Shown in pieces: positions 1-5,550 of a stretch of 5,853 nucleotides of DNA; position 1 is the first letter of the stretch; the number at the start of each line of letters is the position of its first letter. The position numbers and the translations under genes were made by a program. The notes beneath the pieces are model-generated. The model did no database searches. It was not told where the DNA came from and saw only the letters and a list, made by a program, of their open reading frames with translations. This stretch comes from Chloroflexota bacterium (GTDB taxonomy: Bacteria > Chloroflexota > Dehalococcoidia > Dehalococcoidales > RBG-16-60-22), in assembly GCA_025358235.1 (NCBI GenBank), contig JANYKH010000073.1, positions 1 through 5,853 of the forward strand. Direction: 5' to 3'.

Positions 1-2
1 AT

Positions 3-104
3 ATCGAGATTTTCTACAACCGGCAGCGTATTCAGGAAGGATTAGGGTATATGTCGCCTGCGACATTCTTACACAGATATTATGCTAGATTACTGGCATC
101 ATGA
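3..104 (+). CDS. IS3-family transposase (OrfB, rve integrase core), C-terminal fragment
   Basis: Only the last 33 residues are in the window. They include the sequence IEIFYNRQRIQEGLGYMSPA followed by TFLHRYYARLLAS, then TGA at 102-104. The YIE.FYN..R....LGY.SP..F pattern is the standard C-terminal end of IS3-family DDE transposases, after the catalytic glutamate. The protein cuts and joins IS ends during copy-paste transposition. An oddity: the same frame continues past the TGA as KRFGVHY and stops again at 126-128 inside the inverted repeat. Transposases of several IS3-family elements end in a similar VHY within the repeat, so the TGA may be a late nonsense change that removes about eight residues. 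The catalytic core lies off-window, so activity cannot be judged. Confidence 0.85.
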   Translation: MEIFYNRQRIQEGLGYMSPATFLHRYYARLLAS

Positions 105-114
105 AAGAGGTTTG

Positions 115-140
115 GTGTCCACTATTGACATCCGACCCCA
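115..140 (+). repeat. IS right terminal inverted repeat (IRR)
   Basis: These 26 bp start GTGTCCACTATTGACATCCG and end ACCCCA. The first 13 bases match the inner half of IS3/IS51-group inverted repeats, and the length equals the 26 bp common in that group. IS3-family ends finish in CA, which fixes the outer boundary at 140. The partner left repeat is outside the window. Confidence 0.65.
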
Positions 141-165
141 TCTATTACCCCCCTTTTGATTAAAA

Positions 166-209
166 GCGAAAAAGGTCAGGTTCAGGTGCGATTTGCGAAA
201 AAAGTCCGG
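166..209 (+). repeat. Imperfect direct repeat pair over the transporter promoter
   Basis: GCGAAAAAGGTCAGG at 166-180 and GCGAAAAAAGTCCGG at 195-209 agree at 13 of 15 positions, with a 29-bp period. The second copy overlaps the -35 hexamer and part of the spacer of the promoter at 193-221. That placement suits a tandem operator for a regulator of the downstream transporter gene. The regulator is not identified, and function is inferred from position only. Confidence 0.4.
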
Positions 210-221
210 GGCGGATATTAT
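193..221 (+). promoter_or_regulatory. Sigma-A-like promoter for the acetate transporter gene
   Basis: TTGCGA at 193-198 (4 of 6 to the consensus -35) and TATTAT at 216-221 (5 of 6 to the -10) are separated by an ideal 17 bp. Transcription would start near 228, giving a leader of about 136 nt before the TTG start at 364. The promoter lies outside the IS end (140), so the transporter need not depend on the IS for transcription. Confidence 0.55.
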
Positions 222-248
222 ATAAGGGGGTAATTTATCGCGCACTCC

Positions 249-270
249 GGCAGGCCCTGAAAAGCCTGCC
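249..270 (+). terminator. Leader hairpin, possible attenuator or terminator
   Basis: GGCAGGC (249-255) pairs perfectly with GCCTGCC (264-270) around an 8-nt loop and is followed by the T-rich TTTATTGTAT. The stem is stable but the U tract is interrupted. If the promoter at 193-221 is real, this hairpin sits in the leader about 20 nt after the start and could act as an attenuator. Otherwise it could end transcription entering from the IS. Confidence 0.4.
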
Positions 271-294
271 TTTATTGTATATAAAAAGGTTTTA

Positions 295-336
295 TCCGGG
301 AACACGTAACCGCCCGTGCGGACCGAAAACCCCGGA
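295..336 (+). other. Second leader structure upstream of the transporter RBS
   Basis: TCCGGG at 295-300 can pair with CCCGGA at 331-336, enclosing a 30-nt loop that contains a further short CACG/CGTG pairing. It ends 13 nt before the Shine-Dalgarno sequence. It does not match any riboswitch consensus I recognise. It may be a leader fold or simply chance pairing in GC-rich sequence. Confidence 0.25.
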
Positions 337-349
337 AAAATACAGGAAA

Positions 350-354
350 AGGAG
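350..354 (+). promoter_or_regulatory. Ribosome binding site that fixes the TTG start of the transporter
   Basis: AGGAG lies 9 nt before TTG at 364-366. The longer in-frame alternative, GTG at 316, has no purine-rich sequence in front of it, and the extra 16 residues are charged and unlike the family's N terminus. The site therefore decides for 364. Confidence 0.7.
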
Positions 355-363
355 AAGTATACT

Positions 364-927
364 TTGGCTGAAAAATCTCTGGGAAATCCGGCGGTGGTGG
401 GGTTGGCTGGTTTCGGCGGCACGACACTCTTGCTCCAATTTGCAAACCTGGGGTTGTGCAGCACCGGGGTGGTCATGTGGACCGGCATGTTCTTCGGCGG
501 GCTGATGCAGCTCATCGCCGGCTTCAAGGAGTTCCAGTTAGGGAATAATTTCGGATTCGTTGCCTTCTCATCCTACGGTACGTTCTGGATGGCCCTTGGC
601 GCGATCCAGTTCTGCCAGGTCAACAAGATTCTTCCCATCACTGCCTCTGATGTCGGTTGGTTCCTGGTAATGTGGACCGTTTTCACCCTCGTCATGTTAG
701 TCGTTGCCGTCCGGGAAAGCTGGGCCCACGGTTTTCTTTTCTTTACCCTGTTAATCGGTTTCATTCTGTTGGATATCAGCCACCTTGTTCCCGGTTTGGA
801 ATTCGTCACCAAGATCGCCGCAATTGATCTGATTGTTTGCGCGCTTACCGCATGGTACATCATGGCTTACATCGTTTTCGCCCAGGTAAATGTGAAACTC
901 AGCCTCGGCAGAGCCTGGATGAAATAG
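364..927 (+). CDS. GPR1/FUN34/YaaH (AceTr) family acetate/succinate transporter
   Basis: The 187-residue protein is a small, very hydrophobic inner-membrane carrier of the SatP/YaaH type. Members take up acetate, and in some cases succinate, probably with protons, and form six-helix subunits. Visible signatures are NPAVVGLAGFG near residues 8-18, where the family usually has NPAPLGL; GNNFGFVAFSSYGTFW at about 60-75, very close to the family's FGATAFSSYGAFW; and six hydrophobic stretches spread over the length. The length fits bacterial members (about 188-200 residues). The start is TTG with a good Shine-Dalgarno sequence. The gene is a single transcription unit with its own promoter and leader upstream and a strong terminator downstream. 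In an anaerobe it would suit acetate assimilation or export. Substrate is inferred from the family; the fourth motif residue (Val for Pro) is a small deviation. Confidence 0.88.
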   Translation: MAEKSLGNPAVVGLAGFGGTTLLLQFANLGLCSTGVVMWTGMFFGGLMQLIAGFKEFQLGNNFGFVAFSSYGTFWMALGAIQFCQVNKILPITASDVGWFLVMWTVFTLVMLVVAVRESWAHGFLFFTLLIGFILLDISHLVPGLEFVTKIAAIDLIVCALTAWYIMAYIVFAQVNVKLSLGRAWMK

Positions 928-955
928 CCAAACCTGATAAACATTAACCGTTTTG

Positions 956-984
956 GAGGGGGCCGTGAGGCCCCCTCTTTTTTT
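956..984 (+). terminator. Rho-independent terminator after the transporter gene
   Basis: GAGGGGGCC (956-964) and GGCCCCCTC (969-977) form a perfect 9-bp GC-rich stem with a GTGA tetraloop, followed at once by seven Ts (978-984). It lies 28 bp after the transporter stop and separates it from the next operon. Confidence 0.95.
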
Positions 985-1013
985 ACGCCAGCCCTCATAG
1001 GATATTCGGGGCA

Positions 1014-1042
1014 TTGCAGGCCAGGTTTAAATTATCTATACT
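1014..1042 (+). promoter_or_regulatory. Putative promoter of the PspC/LiaF-like/ribD operon
   Basis: TTGCAG at 1014-1019 (3 of 6 to the -35 consensus) and TATACT at 1037-1042 (5 of 6 to the -10) are 17 bp apart. They lie between the terminator of the previous gene and the strong ribosome binding site at 1055-1060. Transcription would begin near 1049. An upstream TTG at 1042 overlaps the -10 and so cannot be the start codon if this promoter is used. Confidence 0.5.
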
Positions 1043-1054
1043 TGTCTGGAATAC

Positions 1055-1060
1055 AGGAGG
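1055..1060 (+). promoter_or_regulatory. Ribosome binding site that fixes the TTG start of the PspC-domain gene
   Basis: A perfect AGGAGG lies 5 nt before TTG at 1066-1068. The longer in-frame TTG at 1042 has no such site, and the residues it would add are encoded by the promoter and ribosome binding site themselves. Confidence 0.8.
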
Positions 1061-1065
1061 GCAAG

Positions 1066-1569
1066 TTGGAAAATCGATTATACCGTTCCCGTTCTAACCG
1101 CATGATTGCGGGCGTGTGCGGGGGGCTTGCCAAATATTTTAATATTGACCCGGTGCTGATCCGTTTGATCTTTGTGCTGTCCCTCTTTTTAGGCGGCGTC
1201 GGCTTTATTGCTTATATCATTTTGGCGATCGTCGTGCCGCTTGAAGGCACCACCGCCGCCACTCCCCGGGACGCCACCCGCGAGAATATCGAGGAAATCA
1301 AGCGAACGGCGGAACATTTCGGCGAGGATGTACGCAGCACCTTCGGTCAGAAATCCGGCATTCCTCCACAAACCACTATCCCCTCTTCCACTACTTCAGG
1401 CGCAACTGACCGTCACGGCGGACGCAATGCCGTGGGTATCATTATTATTTTAATCGGCGTCTTTATGCTGATCTCCACCCTGGGGTGGTTCCACTGGAAT
1501 TTTATTGCCCCCGCGGTTCTGATCATTATCGGGTTAATAATCATACTTTCTGCGCAGAGGCGTAAATAA
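1066..1569 (+). CDS. PspC-domain membrane protein with extra C-terminal helices
   Basis: The 167-residue protein begins with a clear PspC domain. The conserved RLYRS..NRMIAGVCGGLAKYF segment (residues 4-25) is followed by NIDPVLIRLIF and a membrane helix at about 34-58. A hydrophilic, Thr/Ser/Pro-rich linker follows (about 60-120). Two more hydrophobic helices (about 121-141 and 145-163) end in AQRRK and resemble the LiaI/LiaF-type membrane region. PspC proteins sense or transmit envelope stress; in Firmicutes they often sit beside LiaF-like proteins. The start is TTG. The next gene follows after 2 nt, so the two are surely co-transcribed and probably translationally coupled. The domain call is firm; the exact function in this organism is inferred. 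Confidence 0.85.
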   Translation: MENRLYRSRSNRMIAGVCGGLAKYFNIDPVLIRLIFVLSLFLGGVGFIAYIILAIVVPLEGTTAATPRDATRENIEEIKRTAEHFGEDVRSTFGQKSGIPPQTTIPSSTTSGATDRHGGRNAVGIIIILIGVFMLISTLGWFHWNFIAPAVLIIIGLIIILSAQRRK

Positions 1570-1571
1570 AA

Positions 1572-2459
1572 ATGCCTAAGAAATCTTCCGGTTCGGGCGG
1601 ACATGAAATCCCGCTGTGGGGAATCGTACTGTTTTTCGTGGGTGTGGTGCTATTATTGATGACTCTCGGCATAATCCCGTGGCGGGTATGGTCCACCCTG
1701 GTAGATTTCTGGCCGGTACTCGTGATCATCGCCGGTCTGTACATTCTTTTAAGGCATTCTCATGCCTGGATGGCGACTTTCATTATTTTAGGGCTGCTGT
1801 TTCTTTCGCTTGGTATCGCCGTATGGCAGTACGGGCCGGAGCCTGTTTCCGCTAACTCCCGCACCTTTAGCCAGCCGGCTGCCGGAATCAGCCAGGGTAA
1901 AGTGACTGTTAACTTCGCTGCCGGCCAACTTGCTATTTCTGCCCTGCCCGCCGGTGCCGCGAATCTGGCGGAAGAAGTGTCACAGACTGCCGCCGGTATC
2001 GAAGCGGAATTTGCCAACAACAACGGGGTGGGGACCCTCACCATAAACCGCCAGCGCGGGGATCATGATCTGACTATCGAAGCCGATTGGATCGTTAAAC
2101 TTTCTTCAATTCTGCCTATAGATCTGACAGTAAAATCCGCCGCGGGCCAGGCGGATATAAAACTGGGCAGTCTGAAAATTAGTAAATTTGATATCGAACA
2201 AAATGCCGGCAAGGCCGCAATTGAGACGCCGATCAGCGGACAGGGCGAAATCCGCGTGAATGCCGCCGCAGTCGACGTTACGATTCCTGCAGGTGTCGCC
2301 GCCAGAATCAAAAGCACGACCAGCATTGGCGCCATCGATATTAACTCTGCACGCTTCCAGCGGCAGGGTGATTATTATCTCACTGAAGGTTATGACACCG
2401 CGCTGGTCCGTCTGGACCTTGCCCTGCAGTGCAACGTGGGCCGGATAACCGTGAAATAG
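1572..2459 (+). CDS. LiaF-like membrane protein with beta-rich extracellular domain
   Basis: The 295-residue protein has a short basic, Gly/Ser-rich tail followed by three hydrophobic helices (about 14-35, 43-61 and 66-87). The DFWPVLVIIAGLYILLR segment (45-61) is typical of the LiaI/LiaF-like membrane region. The rest (about 90-295) is rich in beta-strand and small residues, with repeated units such as GKVTVNFAAGQLAI, GQADIKLGSLKI and GEIRVNAAAVDVTIPAG. This matches the 'toast-rack' or DUF4097-like repeats found outside the membrane in LiaF-type proteins. In Bacillus, LiaF inhibits the LiaRS cell-wall-stress system; no sensor kinase or regulator gene is seen here, so a LiaF role is inference. 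ATG lies 2 nt after the PspC gene stop, with only a weak GAGG 11 nt upstream, suggesting coupling. The downstream gene starts 2 nt after this stop. Confidence 0.72.
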   Translation: MPKKSSGSGGHEIPLWGIVLFFVGVVLLLMTLGIIPWRVWSTLVDFWPVLVIIAGLYILLRHSHAWMATFIILGLLFLSLGIAVWQYGPEPVSANSRTFSQPAAGISQGKVTVNFAAGQLAISALPAGAANLAEEVSQTAAGIEAEFANNNGVGTLTINRQRGDHDLTIEADWIVKLSSILPIDLTVKSAAGQADIKLGSLKISKFDIEQNAGKAAIETPISGQGEIRVNAAAVDVTIPAGVAARIKSTTSIGAIDINSARFQRQGDYYLTEGYDTALVRLDLALQCNVGRITVK

Positions 2460-2461
2460 TG

Positions 2462-3133
2462 ATGAAAAGTCCGGTAACCGGGTTCATTGTTGCGGTAGCC
2501 CTGCTGATGATAGCGGGCGTCTTTGTTTATAATCTCACGGCGCCGCGTTCCGGCGCCGCAGCGACCGAAAATTCCACCGGAGCCTGGCTCTTGCCTACCA
2601 CTACGGGGCCCTTGACTGGCTTTGACTTGAAATTTGCGGATATGCGCGGCAGCCTGAACTCCATTTATACCAGCGGCAAAGCCGGCGAAGTGGTGGTCGT
2701 TCTTTCCGAGTCTGAAGCCACCGATGCTGCCGGTAGAATGATCCGCCAGTCCGGCAACCAGATGCCGATCCAGGTACAAAATATCTCCGTAAACCTGCTG
2801 CCCCAAAACCGCATCGAGACCTCAGTGACGGCCGTCAGCTTCGCCATCAGCTACAGCATGCAGGTGACTTGCCGGGTGGAAGTAAAAGACGGCGGTCTGG
2901 ACGTGCAGGTGGACTCTGTGGACGTACCCCTTATTATGTCGCAATACAAAGACACGATTGGGGATACGGTGCGGCAGAAAAGCCAGGAAATGCTTTACCA
3001 GTTAACCGGTTCAGGCCTTGGCTATGAGGGCAAACTGGACATAAAGTATACCGCTGTACAAATTGGCGAAGATTCCGTCACCATCAAGGTGTTTGCTTCG
3101 CCCCTCCCCGGGACAGCGGTAAAAGGGAGTTAG
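2462..3133 (+). CDS. Membrane-anchored protein of unknown function, YpmS (DUF2140)-like architecture
   Basis: This 223-residue protein has one N-terminal hydrophobic segment (about 6-25, TGFIVAVALLMIAGVFVYNL) with Lys2 in front, so it is either a signal anchor or an uncleaved signal peptide. A low-complexity Ala/Thr/Ser stretch follows, then a soluble outer domain of alternating strands (about 50-223). That domain contains VVVLSESEATDAAGRMI and IETSVTAVSFAISYSMQVTC. The plan (one anchor, then a helix-starting, strand-rich domain ending near a conserved-looking terminal strand) recalls YpmS/DUF2140 or DUF2993 lipid-binding-like proteins, but I do not recognise a diagnostic motif. ATG at 2462 follows the previous TAG by 2 nt; GTG at 2459 overlaps that stop and is a possible alternative. 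There is no good Shine-Dalgarno sequence, so translational coupling is likely. Its place in the operon ties it to the PspC/LiaF-like module. Confidence 0.7.
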   Translation: MKSPVTGFIVAVALLMIAGVFVYNLTAPRSGAAATENSTGAWLLPTTTGPLTGFDLKFADMRGSLNSIYTSGKAGEVVVVLSESEATDAAGRMIRQSGNQMPIQVQNISVNLLPQNRIETSVTAVSFAISYSMQVTCRVEVKDGGLDVQVDSVDVPLIMSQYKDTIGDTVRQKSQEMLYQLTGSGLGYEGKLDIKYTAVQIGEDSVTIKVFASPLPGTAVKGS

Positions 3134-3144
3134 GGGATTCCCCT
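3132..3144 (+). other. Small stem-loop between the upstream stop codon and ribD start
   Basis: AGGGG (3132-3136) pairs with CCCCT (3140-3144) around a 3-nt loop, overlapping the TAG of the upstream gene. The only convincing Shine-Dalgarno-like sequence for ribD, GGGAG at 3125-3129, is 20 nt from ATG. With the 13-nt hairpin folded, the effective spacing would be 7 nt. A role in coupling is a suggestion from geometry only. Confidence 0.35.
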
Positions 3145-3149
3145 CCGAG

Positions 3150-4277
3150 ATGAATTTGACTGACATCGAATTCATGAAACTGGCTTTACGGCTGGCTAAG
3201 CGAGGGCAGGGCCGCGTCAGCCCCAACCCCATGGTTGGCGCGGTAATCGTGAAGAACGGACGTGTTATCGGGCAGGGTTATCATCATTATTTCGGCGGTT
3301 CCCACGCTGAGATCGACGCTATCGAACACGCTACTGAACCCGTTTCCGGTTCAAAAATATACGTTACACTTGAGCCATGCTCGCACCACGGCAAGAAGAC
3401 CCCGCCCTGCACCGAAGCCCTCATCCGAGAAGGTATTAAAGAAGTCATCGCGGCCACGTTAGATTCCAACCCCAAAGTAAACGGTAAAGGCCTGGAGATT
3501 TTGCGCAAAAATGGCATCAAGACCAGCCACGGCTTGCTGGAAAAAGAAGCGCGCGAACTTAATCCCGCCTTTTTCAAACTGATGCAGACCGGCCGTCCGC
3601 TGGTGACGTTGAAATACGCGCAAACACTGGACGGGCGGATCGCGGCAGCGGGGGGGAGTTCCCAATGGATAAGCGGCCCTGAATTTCGCAAACTGGCGCA
3701 CCGCCTGCGGGCCAACCATGATGCGGTGCTGGTGGGGGTGGGGACAGTCATAAAGGACGACCCGGAATTGACTGTGAGACTGGTCAAAGGCCGCAACCCC
3801 CTGCGTATAGTCGTTGATTCCAGCCTGAGAATCCCCATTGAATCCTTACTGATCCGGACTGCGCTTTCTACCCCCGTCCTGATCGCCTGCACGGAACGCG
3901 CTTCCCTGCCCAAAATCCAGGCTTTAAGCGCGGCCGGAGTGGAAGTCATTCTTATTCCCCCGGATGATAAAGGGGAAGTGAATTTAGAAGAATTATTGGA
4001 TGTTTTGGGCAAGCGTGGTATTTCATCAGTTTTAATTGAAGGCGGCAGCGGCATTATCACTGCGGCGATGGCTCATGGTCTGGCCGACAGGTTGGTAGCG
4101 GCAGTCGCGCCCAAGATTATGGGGCGGGGAATTGAAGCTGTGGGTGACCTGGGTATTAGGGAAGTTAGCCGGGCGTTGGCGCTAAAATACCAGCGGGTCT
4201 ACCGGCTGGGTGAAGACATCGTTATCCAGGCGGAGTTTGACCGGCCCCCGGGCACTGCATCAACTCTGCAATCATAA
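3150..4277 (+). CDS. ribD: RibD, bifunctional pyrimidine deaminase/reductase of riboflavin synthesis
   Basis: The 375-residue enzyme catalyses the second and third steps of riboflavin synthesis from GTP. It deaminates diaminohydroxyphosphoribosylaminopyrimidine and then reduces the ribosyl side chain with NADPH. The N-terminal deaminase (about 1-145) shows NPMVGAVIV (26-34), the zinc/catalytic HAE (52-54) and PCSHHGKKTPPC, with zinc cysteines at 77 and 87. The reductase domain (about 147-363) shows LKYAQTLDGRIA (154-165), VGVGTVIKDDPELTVR (195-210) and the nucleotide-binding IEGGSGI (296-302). All key residues are present and length is normal. The start fits B. subtilis RibG; a later ATG at 3174 would clip the conserved MKLALRLAK helix region. 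It follows the membrane genes by 16 bp, with no room for an FMN riboswitch. The tail after QAEF (RPPGTASTLQS) lies in the overlap with folC. Confidence 0.96.
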   Translation: MNLTDIEFMKLALRLAKRGQGRVSPNPMVGAVIVKNGRVIGQGYHHYFGGSHAEIDAIEHATEPVSGSKIYVTLEPCSHHGKKTPPCTEALIREGIKEVIAATLDSNPKVNGKGLEILRKNGIKTSHGLLEKEARELNPAFFKLMQTGRPLVTLKYAQTLDGRIAAAGGSSQWISGPEFRKLAHRLRANHDAVLVGVGTVIKDDPELTVRLVKGRNPLRIVVDSSLRIPIESLLIRTALSTPVLIACTERASLPKIQALSAAGVEVILIPPDDKGEVNLEELLDVLGKRGISSVLIEGGSGIITAAMAHGLADRLVAAVAPKIMGRGIEAVGDLGIREVSRALALKYQRVYRLGEDIVIQAEFDRPPGTASTLQS

Positions 4278-5550
4278 AAATCGAGCCGGTGGCGCAAATC
4301 AGGTCATTTGTACCGGCTCCGAACAGCGCCAGACTCAAAGCCTCGCAGACTTCCGGACAAATCTCCGCGGTTTTGCCGTTTTTCTTAAATTCAGCCAGAA
4401 TCAGGTCAGGGCGGGCGGCGCGGGGATGATGGGCTGAAGCAATGATTACCCTGTCAGAGGCGGGCGCGATTTCGGCTATCATACCGCTCAGATGTTTGTC
4501 CCCGGAAGCGCCGTAGATCACCGTCAAACGGTCAAACCGGAAATATTCCCGCAGTCCGGCCATCAACCGTTTCATTGAATAGGCGTTGTGCGCCCCATCG
4601 ATAACCAGCCAGGGGTGTTTTCGTAAAATCTGCATCCTGCCGGGCCAGTTGGTCGCTGCCAGCCCCTGTCTGAGGCTCGCCGAGGTGATTCGGGCGCCCC
4701 GCTGTTTTAAACACTCCGCGGCGGCCGCCACGCAGGCTGCGTTTTCCATCTGGTATTCACCAAGAAGGGGAATCTTCAAATTGCTGTATTCCCAGCCTGG
4801 TCCGGTTAAATCAAAAGTCTGGCCTTCCGGTGTAAAGGATTTCCGCTGCCAGGTGACATCCCGGCCCGCCGTAATCAATCTCACCCCTTTTTCACGGCAG
4901 GCTTTCTCGATAACCGTAGCAGCTTCGGAGGTTTGTGGGGCGGAAATAACGTCCGCGCCCGGTTTGATGATGCCCGCTTTTTCAGATGCTATTTCAGCGA
5001 GGGTGTTGCCCAGCACTTCCATGTGGTCGTAGCTAATCGAGGTTATCACGCAAACTTCCGGATGGACAACATTCGTCGCGTCAAGGCGGCCACCCAGCCC
5101 AACTTCCACCACCTGGTAATCCGCCTTAATCTCCCTGAAATGCACAAAGGCCATCGCTGTCAGGATTTCAAAGGTGGTCAGTTGCCCCACCCCGCCGCTC
5201 AGGTTAACTTCATCGATGTCCGGTTTCAATCTTTCCGCCAGCGCCGCGAAGTCGATTTCACTTATAGGGCGGCCGTCAAACATAATCCGTTCGGTGACGG
5301 AAAGGAGGTGGGGGGATGTATATAGACCGGTGCGGTAGCCGGATTTAGTCAGAATGGACGCGGTCATGGCGGAAGTGCTGCCCTTGCCTTTGGTGCCGGT
5401 AACATGTATCGTGCGGGCGGCCAGTTCCGGATTTCCCAGCCGGGCCAGCAGTTTTTCGATGCGCTTGAGATCAAAGATCGCGCCGGTGCGCGGCATGCGC
5501 TCGAAGTCCGCGAATCCCAGGATATAGTCCAGAGCCTGATTAAAGTCCAT
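4222..5550 (-). CDS. folC: FolC, bifunctional dihydrofolate synthase/folylpolyglutamate synthase
   Basis: This 442-residue cytosolic Mur-ligase-type enzyme joins glutamate to dihydropteroate and extends the polyglutamate tail of folates, using ATP. Motifs seen in order: P-loop TGTKGKGS (51-58); TSPHL (78-82); EVGLGGRLDATN (149-160); SISYDHMEVLG (171-181) with the metal-ligand His; and SEKAGIIK (189-196) with the Lys that is carbamylated in related ligases. Then come LGEYQMENAACV (263-274), WPGRMQ (302-307), DGAHN (318-322) and CATGSIFMIAEL (419-430). Length and motif set are those of an intact enzyme. ATG at 5550 keeps the conserved first helix, and an in-frame TAA lies just upstream. The gene faces ribD and overlaps its 3' end by 56 bp. 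It stands alone on the minus strand, without the valS neighbour seen in many Firmicutes. Confidence 0.96.
   Translation of the reverse strand: MDFNQALDYILGFADFERMPRTGAIFDLKRIEKLLARLGNPELAARTIHVTGTKGKGSTSAMTASILTKSGYRTGLYTSPHLLSVTERIMFDGRPISEIDFAALAERLKPDIDEVNLSGGVGQLTTFEILTAMAFVHFREIKADYQVVEVGLGGRLDATNVVHPEVCVITSISYDHMEVLGNTLAEIASEKAGIIKPGADVISAPQTSEAATVIEKACREKGVRLITAGRDVTWQRKSFTPEGQTFDLTGPGWEYSNLKIPLLGEYQMENAACVAAAAECLKQRGARITSASLRQGLAATNWPGRMQILRKHPWLVIDGAHNAYSMKRLMAGLREYFRFDRLTVIYGASGDKHLSGMIAEIAPASDRVIIASAHHPRAARPDLILAEFKKNGKTAEICPEVCEALSLALFGAGTNDLICATGSIFMIAELMQCPGAGQTPPG
4276..4322 (-). terminator. Terminator-like hairpin inside the 3' end of folC, just past the ribD stop
   Basis: GAGCCGGT (4283-4290) pairs perfectly with ACCGGCTC (4312-4319). 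An inner CAAAT/ATTTG pair (4295-4299 with 4306-4310) and an outer TC/GA pair across one bulged base extend it. Read on the minus strand it is followed at once by TTTTT (4280-4276), the form of an intrinsic terminator. It encodes FolC residues of about 410-425, upstream of the folC stop at 4222. On the plus strand it begins 5 nt after the ribD TAA but lacks a downstream T run. It is either a real 3'-end element or a by-product of coding for the TGSIF motif. Confidence 0.4.

Larger units (their letters stand above)
1..140 (+). mobile_element. Right end of an IS3-family insertion sequence (partial)
   Basis: The window opens inside an insertion sequence. It holds the last 33 transposase codons, followed by a terminal sequence that begins GTGTCCACTATTG and ends in CA at position 140. 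The GTGTCCACTATTG start is the usual inner part of the right inverted repeat in IS3/IS51-group elements. The left end lies upstream of the window, so target duplication and intactness cannot be tested. IS3-family elements usually leave short 3-5 bp target duplications; the flank here would begin TCT at 141. The family is clear from transposase and repeat together; the subgroup is an inference. Confidence 0.8.

Noticed and set aside
275..505. Plus-strand frame of 76 codons in the transporter leader
   Set aside because: It overlaps the transporter in another frame, is rich in Arg, Trp and Cys like a frame-shifted read, and has no Shine-Dalgarno sequence at its start.
99..527. Minus-strand frame of 142 codons over the IS end and leader
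   Set aside because: It runs opposite the transporter and across the IS inverted repeat, with no family signature.
2538..2559. Direct repeat of CGGCGCCGC at 2538-2546 and 2551-2559
   Set aside because: It encodes an Ala/Pro/Arg-rich linker within the coding region, and both copies are short and GC-rich, so chance codon use explains them.
2390..2806. Minus-strand frame of 138 codons across the LiaF-like/YpmS-like junction
   Set aside because: It is antisense to two well-supported genes, with no promoter, ribosome binding site or domain seen.
3100..3149. Possible FMN riboswitch before ribD
   Set aside because: Only 16 bp separate the genes and no RFN-type conserved elements are seen in the preceding sequence.
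3287..4060. Long minus-strand open frame of 257 codons opposite ribD
   Set aside because: ribD on the plus strand has all its catalytic motifs. The antisense frame has no recognisable domain and no ribosome binding site noted, so it is a shadow of high-GC coding sequence.
4586..5032. Plus-strand open frame of 148 codons opposite folC
   Set aside because: It lies wholly inside the intact folC gene and shows no family resemblance or start signal.
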